64,000 nt of DNA from Nonomuraea endophytica (lineage in GTDB: Bacteria; Actinomycetota; Actinomycetes; Streptosporangiales; Streptosporangiaceae), in assembly GCF_014203235.1 (NCBI RefSeq), contig NZ_JACHIN010000012.1:273210-337209 (forward strand), written 5' to 3'. Below are positions 24,835-32,992 of the stretch, piece by piece. The notes beneath the pieces were generated by a model. The model made no database searches. It was given only the letters and a program-made list of their open reading frames with translations, and was not told where the DNA came from. The position numbers and the translations under genes are program-made. The first letter of the stretch is position 1; every line of letters begins with the position of its first letter.

Positions 24835-26216
24835 CGCGGCGCTGACCCGTCGTCTGACCCGTCCCGCAGGCCGAGTTTCTGCTTGGCGACCAGCCGCAGG
24901 ACGTCCGTTCCCACGCCGATCGGATAGGCAGCCTTCGAGTGGGCGAGCGCGACCGGGATGAGCCCATCGCGGTACATGGACGACCCGGTCCGGTCGACGA
25001 CGTCCAGAACGGCCGTCAGCGAGGGATACGCCGCCGGATCCGGCTGCCCGCCACGATCGTCGTAGGGTGCACCCGAGGCGGGCAGCACGGTGATCACCAC
25101 GACCCGCCCGTCGAGCGAGCGGTAGAAGAACTTGCGCCCCCAGTAGGTCTCCGAGCCGTAGGCGAGCGGATTGCCGGCGTTGGTCATCTTCGCCAGGACG
25201 TCGGCGTCAACCACCAGAAGGTCGCCGGGTTTGAGTACCTCGTGCCGGACCAGCGTGCGGGCGTAGTCGACCGCCGTGCCCGACTTCTCCACGCCGCAGA
25301 TGAACGGCCCCGCGGTCGAGGTCATGTGCTGGAAGTAGGTGAGCGCTCGCGCCCGGAGCTTGGCCGGCGGCCCGTAGACGGCCATGGGCCCGTCCACGAT
25401 GAAAAGCGTCGAGGCGAACAGCTCCGTGCGGGACTGCTGCCACAGCAGCGTGGACAGGCCGACCAGGACGAGCAACTCCACGACCTGCATCAGCCGCCCC
25501 AGCGCGCCGCTGTTCTCACCGTCCTCCATGACCTCCTCGTAGATCCGGAGGCAGTCGGTGGGCCAGAGCAGGTGCCCGCACCCGGGACAGATCCGCCCCG
25601 CCTGCGGCACCGCGACATCGGCCCGCCGGCACTCCTGCCGCGGGCAGTCCACCGGAATGGTGATGGCCGGTTCCCCCGGGCGGCCGTGCAGGAGCATGAG
25701 TAGTTGCAGCAGGCTCTGATCCAGCCGGTTGACCTCGACCTTCTTCTCGCGGAAGAGCTGGTCCACGCACTCGCGCCAGGATTCCTGGATGGACATCCCC
25801 TCCCGCAGGTACGCCCCGGCGACCGGCATGTCCATCGAGATCAGCGAGGACTTCACCGCCTCGTGCAGCGCGACCGGATCGACGAAGCGCTCCTGACGCT
25901 GCGCCTGCATCGCCTCGATGTCGAGCCAGATGGCCGCCGCCTGCGCGTACCCGTAGCGCACGGACGGCAGGCCGTCGCGCACGGGGACGACCATGAGGGA
26001 GCCGTCCACGCCGATCACGCCGGTCAGCCGGGGGTCGTCGGGCCTGACCAACTCGCTTCGGTGGCGGATCTTCGGCTGGAGCCACGCGATGTCGCGCACG
26101 TGCTCCGCCGGGACGTAGAAGCGCGCCTCGTCGGCCAGTGCGCGCACGATCGCGTTGGTGTGGCCGAGGCGCGAGGCGGTCTCGGGGCGGCCTCCCGCCG
26201 CGGACTCGTAGGACAT
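24831..26216 (-). CDS. nurA: NurA-domain nuclease with inserted zinc ribbon
   Basis: Protein of 461 aa. The NurA fold is indicated by IGVDGS (Asp71) and LFIVDG (Asp275), the two catalytic acidic strands of this RNase H-like nuclease, and by the C-terminal LAHSKAAYPIGVGTDVLRL that resembles the last conserved NurA motif. Between them is a CPRQEC ... CPGCGH zinc-ribbon insertion (Cys191, 196, 210, 213), not present in archaeal NurA. NurA works with HerA as a hexameric, ATP-driven nuclease on DNA ends. The gene starts 8 bp after the herA stop. Confidence 0.85.
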   Translation of the reverse strand: MSYESAAGGRPETASRLGHTNAIVRALADEARFYVPAEHVRDIAWLQPKIRHRSELVRPDDPRLTGVIGVDGSLMVVPVRDGLPSVRYGYAQAAAIWLDIEAMQAQRQERFVDPVALHEAVKSSLISMDMPVAGAYLREGMSIQESWRECVDQLFREKKVEVNRLDQSLLQLLMLLHGRPGEPAITIPVDCPRQECRRADVAVPQAGRICPGCGHLLWPTDCLRIYEEVMEDGENSGALGRLMQVVELLVLVGLSTLLWQQSRTELFASTLFIVDGPMAVYGPPAKLRARALTYFQHMTSTAGPFICGVEKSGTAVDYARTLVRHEVLKPGDLLVVDADVLAKMTNAGNPLAYGSETYWGRKFFYRSLDGRVVVITVLPASGAPYDDRGGQPDPAAYPSLTAVLDVVDRTGSSMYRDGLIPVALAHSKAAYPIGVGTDVLRLVAKQKLGLRDGSDDGSAPR

Positions 26217-26223
26217 CGCGACC

Positions 26224-28326
26224 TCAGCCCTGGACCGGGCTCAGCGCGAGCAGCCCCGCGGCCAGCCGGGCCTCGTTGACCAGGTCTCTGCCGTACCGGT
26301 CGATCTGGACGGGGACGATGAAGGGCGACGACATGGTCTTGAGCCGGACGTAGCCCCGGTCCTCGTGGCTGATGATCGCGTCGCCGAACGCCCTGAAATC
26401 GTAGTAGCGACCCAGCTCGCCGACCTCCTTGGCGTTGTTCAGGTGGGCGACGACCCAGTTCTTGGTGTTGGCGAGCACCTGGTGGTCGACGCCGGTGACT
26501 TCCTGGGTGGCGTAGAGCATGCCGATGTTGAGCTTGCTGGCCTGTTTCGCCAGTCGTACCCAGACGTCGAGGTCGTCGCGGTATTTGTCGGTGGAGAACA
26601 GGTTGTGCGCCTCCTCGATCGCGATCTGGATGTCGGGCGGCTCGGAGCCCGAGGTGAACGCCTTCGTCTGCCGGTCCATCAGGTATTCGGCCAGGCGCTC
26701 GGAGAGCCTCTTGATCGCGTCGTCGGGTCCGAGGTGGAGGTCGACGATCACGATGCGCCCGTTCAGCAGCTCGCCGTAGACGTCGCGACGGTAGTCCGCC
26801 TGGACCGACGGGGAGTGGTAGTGCTTGAGCGGTTTCAGCTTGGCGTAGCCGGACACCTGCCTGTTCTGAGAGACCTGCGTGTAGATGGGCAGGGCTGAGC
26901 GCCACGCGTCACCGGACACGAACGACTGAAGCCCCCGCAGGGCCTCGCCCGTCAGGTCTTTGGCCTCGTCCCGCGCGATGATCCAGTCGATGACGGTGGT
27001 CAGTGAGTTCCTTTCCACGCCCACCGCCCGGCCGCCGGGGAACTGCCTGATGTGACCAGGGCCCAGCGCGCGTTCGATCTCGGAGGCGAGCGCACCTCGC
27101 ATTGTCACCATCGCCCGCCAAGCGCGCTGCCGTCCGCTCGCGTCAGCTTGCTGTGTGGGTAAGGCGAAGTCGGCCTTGGCCAGCGCCCCGTAGAGCAGCA
27201 GCCGGCCGCGTTCCGCTCTGGCCCGGCGCTGGGCCGCGTCGCCGTCCGACTCGCCGGTCATGGGCGCGCCGGCGAAATCGGCCTGGACGAAGCCCTTCAC
27301 GTAGTCGGCGGTGGCGTCGGCCAGCACCGAGGAGATGAGGCTCTTGGTGGGCTCGATCTGCTCGGGGTCGAAGAAGTTGAAGCCCAGCGGGCGCACGTTG
27401 TCCTGGCCGGCCGCCGCCCCGAACTTGTAGATGACGACGTGCCCGACGCCGATCGCTGCCAGTTCGGTGCCGTCCTGGGTGTTCGGGTTCGCGTACTCGC
27501 CCTGAGGGTCGAAGATCAGCTGGCCGATGGGTGAGCTGCCCTCGGAGCGGCGCTGTTCCGAGACGGCGAAGACGCGGGCGGCGATCGTCTTCATCGTGTT
27601 CGACTTGCCCATGCGGGTCATCCCGAACATGCCGGTTTTGGTGCCGATGAAGTCCTGGATATTTACTCTTACCGGGACGTCGGCCTGTCTTGCGAGGATC
27701 GTGCGCCGCCGGGTGGAGGAAAAGCGGACGGCGCCTATGCGTACCATCTGCACCGGGTCTTCGGTGGGCTTGATGAACGAGACAAGGGCGCTGAGACCGT
27801 CGCCGACCGGTTTGAAGACCCGGTAGGTTGCGGTCGCGTAGAAATTATCCACGTCGTGTCCGAAATCAAGAACCTGTCGGCCGTCGCGGACGTCCTCATA
27901 GAAAGTGCCAATGATCCGGCAATCGAGGCCGGTAAAGGACACCCGGTTCTTGGTGAACGGGTCGAGGTCCACGTCGAGGATCGCGGACGGCGACGGGTCG
28001 TGCTTCTTGGACAGCGCCTCTCGCAGGGCCTCCTCACGCACGGCGAGTTGGTCGCGTTCGAGGGCGAGCGGCGCGGTTCCCTCGACCCGTAGCAGCAGGA
28101 CCTCGTCGTCGTCCCCGCCGCCGTTGCCCACCTCACGGGCGGTGGCGAGGAGGAATGCGTACTGGGGGATGCCGCCGACCTCGGACTTCCAACGGTCGTG
28201 GGTGATCACCACTGCGCGGTCATAGTCGAGCTGGTGAATGGCCCCGATTCTGATCGCCCGATCGTCGGCCAGGAGAACTCTTTCGAGCAGGGTCCCTGAT
28301 CCGACGTTCGGGATGAGATCCGCCAT
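26224..28326 (-). CDS. herA: HerA-type DNA translocase/helicase ATPase
   Basis: Protein of 700 aa. A HAS-barrel-like N-terminal region (about 1-200) is followed by a FtsK/HerA RecA fold: Walker A GMTRMGKS (235-242), a DPQGEY segment, and Walker B IQIAIEEAHNLF (566-577), then LYATQEVTGVDHQVLANTKNWVVAHL, quoted here as the segments ATQEVTGVDHQVLANTKNW, typical of DUF87/HerA. A helical insertion (about 345-480) makes it longer than archaeal HerA (about 500 aa). First gene of the four-gene cassette; AAGGAGG precedes the ATG. Several stretches are less GC-rich than the surroundings, consistent with horizontal gain. Confidence 0.9.
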   Translation of the reverse strand: MADLIPNVGSGTLLERVLLADDRAIRIGAIHQLDYDRAVVITHDRWKSEVGGIPQYAFLLATAREVGNGGGDDDEVLLLRVEGTAPLALERDQLAVREEALREALSKKHDPSPSAILDVDLDPFTKNRVSFTGLDCRIIGTFYEDVRDGRQVLDFGHDVDNFYATATYRVFKPVGDGLSALVSFIKPTEDPVQMVRIGAVRFSSTRRRTILARQADVPVRVNIQDFIGTKTGMFGMTRMGKSNTMKTIAARVFAVSEQRRSEGSSPIGQLIFDPQGEYANPNTQDGTELAAIGVGHVVIYKFGAAAGQDNVRPLGFNFFDPEQIEPTKSLISSVLADATADYVKGFVQADFAGAPMTGESDGDAAQRRARAERGRLLLYGALAKADFALPTQQADASGRQRAWRAMVTMRGALASEIERALGPGHIRQFPGGRAVGVERNSLTTVIDWIIARDEAKDLTGEALRGLQSFVSGDAWRSALPIYTQVSQNRQVSGYAKLKPLKHYHSPSVQADYRRDVYGELLNGRIVIVDLHLGPDDAIKRLSERLAEYLMDRQTKAFTSGSEPPDIQIAIEEAHNLFSTDKYRDDLDVWVRLAKQASKLNIGMLYATQEVTGVDHQVLANTKNWVVAHLNNAKEVGELGRYYDFRAFGDAIISHEDRGYVRLKTMSSPFIVPVQIDRYGRDLVNEARLAAGLLALSPVQG

Positions 28327-28491
28327 CGGGCATCCTCCTTGGCAAGTAGTGCCAACGGCTCAGGCCCTCATAATGCCGGATCATGGTTTCATTTTGAATA
28401 GGCGAATTTCAGCAAATAGCTCTTTCGGGATTTGTCAGTTAATCGGAGGTTTGTGGCGAACAAATGTTCCCGATGTTGGGAAAATAGGTGC
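28327..28491 (-). promoter_or_regulatory. AT-rich promoter region of the herA cassette with operator-like palindromes
   Basis: This 165-bp region is clearly more AT-rich than its neighbours. TTGGCA-AGTAG-TGCCAA (28339-28355) is a perfect 6-bp inverted repeat next to and partly overlapping the herA ribosome-binding site (28334-28340). GAACA-AA-TGTTC (28458-28469) is a second perfect palindrome, and TTCCC/GGGAA (28467-28482) can form a small hairpin after pyrD. No regulator gene is in the cassette. Confidence 0.5.
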
Positions 28492-29544
28492 TCAGGCGCT
28501 GCGGGCGATGGCTTCGGTGATGGACTTCATGCCGTGGCGGCGCAGGCGGCGGCTGAGCTGGCGGTTGATGCGGGAGGGCCAGAACGGGCCGTTGTAGATC
28601 CAGCCCGTGTAGCCCTGGACCAGGGTGGCCCCGGCGAGCAGGCGTTCCCACACGTCGTCCACGTCCTCCACGCCGCCCACGGACACCAGCGTGAGGCGGT
28701 CGCCGACCCTGGCGCGCAGGCGGCGCAGGACCGCCAGCGAACGCGCCTTCAGCGGCCGGCCGGACAGCCCGCCCTGCTCGCCGTCGTGCCTGATCGTGGT
28801 GTTGGTCGCGATGATGCCGTCGAGCCCCAGCTCAAGGGCGAGGTCCGCGACGGCGTCGACGTCCTCGTCGGCGAGGTCCGGCGCGATCTTCACCAGCAGA
28901 GGTGTACGGCGCGGCGTCCCGTGAGCCACCTCCTTCACCGCCGACAGCAGCGGCCGCAGCAGCTCGACCGCCTGCAGGTTCCGCAGCCCGGGGGTGTTGG
29001 GCGAGCTCACGTTGACCACGAGGTAGTCGGCCAGCGGCGCGAGCCGCCTGGCGCTGGCCACGTAGTCGGCGGCGGCGTCGGACTCCGGCACCACCTTGGT
29101 CTTGCCGATGTTGACCCCGACCACCACCGGCAGCCCCCGCGTACGGCGCAGCCGCCGCTCGGCCGCGGCGGCGCCGTGGTTGTTGAACCCCATCCGGTTG
29201 ACGATCGCCGCCTGCCCGACCCGGCGGAACAACCTCGGCCGGGGGTTGCCCGGCTGGGCGTGGGCGGTGATGGTGCCGACCTCGACGTGCCCGAAGCCGA
29301 GCGCGGAGATCGCCTCGGCGCAGGCCGCGTCCTTGTCGAACCCGGCGGCTAGCCCGAACGGCCCGGGGAAGTGCACGCCGAAAGCGCTGACCCGCAGCGC
29401 CGGGTCGTGCGGCGCGAGCCAGCGGTGCAGCAGGCGCTTGGCGAACGGCAGCGCGGACAGCACGGCGAGCGCCCTGACGGTGGCGTGGTGCACGCTCTCG
29501 GCGTCGAACCGGCGCAGGACGAGCGTGAAGAAGAGGCGGTACAT
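28492..29544 (-). CDS. pyrD: Dihydroorotate dehydrogenase (quinone), class 2
   Basis: Protein of 350 aa. It has an N-terminal amphipathic helical extension for membrane association, then the FMN barrel: GLAAGFDKD, NRMGFNNHG, the active-site loop VNVSSPNTPGLR, TNTT and SVGGVED. The serine in the active-site loop and the extension mark the class 2 (quinone-using) enzyme of pyrimidine synthesis. ATG at 29544 gives the usual MYRL start; a GTG one codon upstream is possible. It lies 6 bp behind an orphan response regulator gene. Confidence 0.95.
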   Translation of the reverse strand: MYRLFFTLVLRRFDAESVHHATVRALAVLSALPFAKRLLHRWLAPHDPALRVSAFGVHFPGPFGLAAGFDKDAACAEAISALGFGHVEVGTITAHAQPGNPRPRLFRRVGQAAIVNRMGFNNHGAAAAERRLRRTRGLPVVVGVNIGKTKVVPESDAAADYVASARRLAPLADYLVVNVSSPNTPGLRNLQAVELLRPLLSAVKEVAHGTPRRTPLLVKIAPDLADEDVDAVADLALELGLDGIIATNTTIRHDGEQGGLSGRPLKARSLAVLRRLRARVGDRLTLVSVGGVEDVDDVWERLLAGATLVQGYTGWIYNGPFWPSRINRQLSRRLRRHGMKSITEAIARSA

Positions 29545-29550
29545 CACAGG

Positions 29551-30201
29551 TCAGGCTACCAATCCGGCCTCGTGGGCGATGATCGCGGCCTGCACTCTGT
29601 TGCGCACGCCGAGACGGGTCAGGATGGCGCTCACATACGCCTTCACGGTGCCCTCCACGATGAAGAGCCTGGCGGCGATCTCGGCGTTGGAAAGGCCGGC
29701 GCCGACGAGGGCGAGGACCTCGCGTTCGCGTTCGGTGAGCGGCTCGACGCGGTCGCGGGCCGCGGCGCCGCGCGCCATCTGGCCGCCGGCGAGCTGGGTG
29801 ATGACCCGCTGGGCCACCTTGGGGGAGAGGTAGGCGGCGCCGTCGGCGACGGCGTGGATGCCGGCCAGGAGTTCGCGCGGGTCGCCGGACTTGAGCAGGA
29901 ATCCGCTGGCGCCGACGTCGAGCGCCTTGGCGATGTAGTCGTCCTCGCCGAACGTGGTCAGGATCACGACCGCGCTGCCCGGCGCGGCCCGGCGGATCTC
30001 GGCGGCGGCGGCCAGGCCGTCCATCCTCGGCATGCGGATGTCGAGCAGGACCACGTCGGGGTGGTGGCTGATGGCCAGGTCGACGGCCTCCTTGCCGTCG
30101 GCGGCCTCGGCGACCACCTCAAGCTCGGGGTCGGCGCCGAGGATGGCCTTGATACCCGCCCTGATCATGGCCTCGTCGTCGGCGAGGAGGATGCGAATCA
30201 C
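29551..30201 (-). CDS. NarL/FixJ-family response regulator, orphan
   Basis: Protein of 216 aa: receiver domain with ADDE, phosphoacceptor Asp54 and conserved Lys in FLLKSG, then a LuxR-type HTH (LTEREREVLALVGAGLSN). No histidine kinase gene is adjacent. GTG start; ends 6 bp before pyrD, so the two may be co-transcribed, though a functional link is not evident. Confidence 0.9.
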   Translation of the reverse strand: MIRILLADDEAMIRAGIKAILGADPELEVVAEAADGKEAVDLAISHHPDVVLLDIRMPRMDGLAAAAEIRRAAPGSAVVILTTFGEDDYIAKALDVGASGFLLKSGDPRELLAGIHAVADGAAYLSPKVAQRVITQLAGGQMARGAAARDRVEPLTEREREVLALVGAGLSNAEIAARLFIVEGTVKAYVSAILTRLGVRNRVQAAIIAHEAGLVA

Positions 30202-30278
30202 GTTCTCTATAGTGGCCGACCGGACGAGCTGGCACCGCCGTACCTGGTGGAGGTCCGGCGGGCGGTATCGTCCGACGC

Positions 30279-31658
30279 ATGAGCACTCACTATGACGTCG
30301 TCGTTCTCGGCGCTGGACCCGGGGGATACACGGCTGCGGTCCGCGCCGCCCAGCTTGGCCTCAAGGCTGCGGTCATCGAGGAGAAGTACTGGGGTGGCGT
30401 CTGCCTGAACGTGGGCTGTATCCCGTCCAAGGCGCTGCTGCGCAATGCCGAGCTGGCCCACATCTTCACCAAGGAGGCCAAGACCTTCGGCATCAGCGGC
30501 GAGGTCACCTTCGACTACGGCGCCGCCTTCCAGCGCAGCCGCAAGGTGGCCGACGGCCGGGTCAAGGGCGTGCACTTCCTGATGAAGAAGAACGGCATCA
30601 CGGAGTACAACGGCCGTGGCCAGTTCCTCGACGCCAACACCCTGCAGGTGAACGGCGAGACGGTCACTTTCGGCCACTGCGTCATCGCGGCCGGCGCCAC
30701 CACCCGGCTCATCCCCGGCACCTCGCTGTCGGACCGGGTCGTGACGTACGAGGAGCAGATCCTCAGCGAGGACCTGCCGGGCAGCATCATCATCGCCGGA
30801 GCCGGCGCCATCGGCGTCGAGTTCGCCTACGTGCTGCACAACTACGGCGTCAAGGTCACGATCGTGGAGTTCCTCGACCGGATCGTGCCGCTGGAGGATG
30901 AAGAGGTCTCCGCGGAGCTGGCCAAGCGCTACAAGCGGCTCGGCATCGAGGTGCTCACCTCGACCCGCGTGGAGAACATCGAGGACAACGGCTCCTCGGT
31001 CAAGGTCACGGTCACCCGCGACCAGCAGACCCAGGTGCTCGAAGCGGACAAGGTGCTGCAGGCGATCGGCTTCCAGGCGCGGGTCGAGGGCTACGGCCTG
31101 GAGAAGACCGGGGTCGCGCTGACCGACCGGGGCGCCATCCAGGTGGACGGCCGGGGCCGTACCAACGTGCCGCACATCTACGCCATCGGCGACGTCACCG
31201 CGAAGCTCATGCTGGCCCACGCGGCGGAGGCCATGGCGGTCGTCGCGGCCGAGACGATCGCGGGCGCGGAGACGATGGAGATCGACTTCGCGATGGTGCC
31301 GCGGGCCACGTACTGCCAGCCGCAGGTCGCCAGCTTCGGCTACACCGAAGCCCAGGCCCGCGACCTGGGATATGACGTCAAGGTGCAGAAGTTCCCGTTC
31401 ACCGCGAACGGCAAGGCCCACGGCCTGGGCGACGCCAACGGCTTCGTCAAGATCATCGCCGACGACACCCACGGCGAGATCATCGGCGCCCACCTGATCG
31501 GCCCCGAGGTCACCGAGCTGCTTCCCGAGCTGACCCTGGCCCAGCAGTGGGACCTCACCGTGCATGAGGTGGGACGTAACATCCACGCCCACCCCACGCT
31601 CGGCGAGGCCGTCAAGGAGGCCATCCACGGCCTGGCCGGCCACATGATCAACATGTAG
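30279..31658 (+). CDS. lpdA: Dihydrolipoyl dehydrogenase (E3)
   Basis: Protein of 459 aa with the FAD motif GAGPGGYTAA, the redox disulfide CLNVGC (Cys42-Cys47), NAD motif GAGAIGVEFA, FAD motif IYAIGDV and the C-terminal HAHPTLGEA carrying the His-Glu dyad. It reoxidises lipoamide in pyruvate and 2-oxoglutarate dehydrogenases and is highly similar in layout to actinobacterial Lpd. ATG start; the next gene is convergent 4 bp away. Confidence 0.96.
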   Translation: MSTHYDVVVLGAGPGGYTAAVRAAQLGLKAAVIEEKYWGGVCLNVGCIPSKALLRNAELAHIFTKEAKTFGISGEVTFDYGAAFQRSRKVADGRVKGVHFLMKKNGITEYNGRGQFLDANTLQVNGETVTFGHCVIAAGATTRLIPGTSLSDRVVTYEEQILSEDLPGSIIIAGAGAIGVEFAYVLHNYGVKVTIVEFLDRIVPLEDEEVSAELAKRYKRLGIEVLTSTRVENIEDNGSSVKVTVTRDQQTQVLEADKVLQAIGFQARVEGYGLEKTGVALTDRGAIQVDGRGRTNVPHIYAIGDVTAKLMLAHAAEAMAVVAAETIAGAETMEIDFAMVPRATYCQPQVASFGYTEAQARDLGYDVKVQKFPFTANGKAHGLGDANGFVKIIADDTHGEIIGAHLIGPEVTELLPELTLAQQWDLTVHEVGRNIHAHPTLGEAVKEAIHGLAGHMINM

Positions 31659-31662
31659 CCGT

Positions 31663-32100
31663 CTACAGGTAGGCGATGCCGACGCCGACCAGGACGACCG
31701 AGGCGAAGCCGGCCACCGCGCGCAGCGTGTTCCAGCCGGTCCACCGGGGCGAGTACTCGGGGTAGGTCATCGAGCCGGCGTCGTGCTTGTTGTTCATCGG
31801 GACGTTGATGGCGACGGTGACCAGGAACGAGCCGACGAAGTTGACGCCGGCGGCGAGGAAGAACCACAGGGCGGCCGGGGAACCCGCGAGGAACCCGGCC
31901 GCCAGGGCCGCGACCGGAGCCCCCATGAAGGGGATGTAGAGCCACGGGTTGAGGATCTTCCGGTTGATGCTCCGCATGGCCGCCTGGGCCTGAGCGGGGT
32001 CGATCGCGTTGAGTCCGGGCATGACCGACATCGAGAAGGTGTAGAAGAGGCCGGCGATGGCGGCGTGCAGGACGAGGGTGATCAGAGCGAGTGTCATCAT
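31663..32100 (-). CDS. DUF1772-type small membrane protein
   Basis: Protein of 145 aa with four hydrophobic helices and the motif VAINVPMNN followed by W-x-x-WN, as in DUF1772 (anthrone-oxygenase-like) proteins. Biochemical role unknown; some relatives act in polyketide tailoring. Two ATG codons stand in tandem; the first is used here. It lies 68 bp downstream of a TetR gene and may be read from its promoter. Confidence 0.72.
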   Translation of the reverse strand: MMTLALITLVLHAAIAGLFYTFSMSVMPGLNAIDPAQAQAAMRSINRKILNPWLYIPFMGAPVAALAAGFLAGSPAALWFFLAAGVNFVGSFLVTVAINVPMNNKHDAGSMTYPEYSPRWTGWNTLRAVAGFASVVLVGVGIAYL

Positions 32101-32168
32101 GCGACTATCGTGGCGCACGCGCACTGAGACGGTCCATGGCCTGAACGCTTAATCGCATACGAGTGCGT

Positions 32169-32879
32169 CTACTTCATCCGGGCCGCCATGCCGTCGATCA
32201 AAAGGTCGAGCCCGTACTCGAACCGGGCTTCCCCGTCGGGGTCGGTCAGCTCGTCCACGTAGGTCACGAGCATGGGAAACCGCTCGGGCGGCAGTGACCT
32301 GTAGTAGTCCTTGATCTGGCCGACGAAGCTGTTGAGGTAGCTTTCGCGGTCGTTCATCCCCTTGGAGCGCATCCGCGCGTAGTGCTGCGAGCCTTCGTAG
32401 GCGTCTCCGGCGATGTAGAGCGACAGCCGGTCCACCCCGAACGAGGCGTCGCGCGGATCCATCCCCGCCGAGATCAGCAACGCCATCATGTACTCGCCGA
32501 GCCGCAGCGCGTTGGGCCCGGTCGGCACCGCGGCCATGGCCGCCCTGGCGATGTCGGCGTGGCGGCCCAGCACCCGGTGTGACTCCATCGCGTACTCGCG
32601 CAGTTGCGTCTTCCAGTTGGCCGGGTCGGGCTCGCGCACCTCGATCTCGCCCAGAACCAGGTCGTAGATCAGCTCCAGCAGCTCGTCCTTGTTGGACACG
32701 TGCGCGTACAGCGAGGCCGGGCCCGTGTCGAGCTCCTGGGCGACCCTGCGCATGCTCAGCGCGTCGAGTCCTTCCGCGTCGAGGATCCGCAACCCGGTCT
32801 CCACGATCAACGCCTGACTGAGCTGCTGCTTCACCGGCCTGGGTGACTTGCGCCACGGCGGGGTGGGCACTGACGTCAT
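32169..32879 (-). CDS. TetR-family regulator (TetR_C-like ligand domain)
   Basis: Protein of 236 aa. The HTH is in the region LDALSMRRVAQELDTGPASLYAHVSNKDEL (quoted in parts: MRRVAQELDTGPASLYAHV), and the C-terminal domain resembles the tetracycline-repressor class. The ATG has GGAGGAGG upstream. It is divergent from an MFS exporter gene, the standard repressor/efflux pair, and five tandem operator-like sites fill the intergenic region. Confidence 0.9.
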   Translation of the reverse strand: MTSVPTPPWRKSPRPVKQQLSQALIVETGLRILDAEGLDALSMRRVAQELDTGPASLYAHVSNKDELLELIYDLVLGEIEVREPDPANWKTQLREYAMESHRVLGRHADIARAAMAAVPTGPNALRLGEYMMALLISAGMDPRDASFGVDRLSLYIAGDAYEGSQHYARMRSKGMNDRESYLNSFVGQIKDYYRSLPPERFPMLVTYVDELTDPDGEARFEYGLDLLIDGMAARMK

Positions 32880-32895
32880 GTTTTTCCTCCTCCCG

Positions 32896-32977
32896 GAACA
32901 GTGTACTTGACACGAACGCCGTTCGTCATTAGAACAGTGTCCGTACATGAACGCTGTTCGTCCTAAGAACGTTGTTC
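32896..32977. promoter_or_regulatory. Five tandem GAACNNNGTTC-like operators with TTGACA box
   Basis: Sites GAACAGTGTAC (32896), GAACGCCGTTC (32914), GAACAGTGTCC (32932), GAACGCTGTTC (32949) and GAACGTTGTTC (32967) follow each other with a period of 18, 18, 17 and 18 bp. A TTGACA box (32907-32912) lies among them. The adjacent TetR protein is the likely ligand-responsive binder. Confidence 0.75.
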
Positions 32978-32992
32978 TCGCAAGGAGTTCGC

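Noticed and set aside
22654..24927. Very long plus-strand reading frame (757 codons) opposite the HEPN and methyltransferase genes
   Set aside because: Antisense shadow of GC-rich codons; its translation is low-complexity Arg/Gly/Val/His with no domain, and the opposite strand carries clear motifs.
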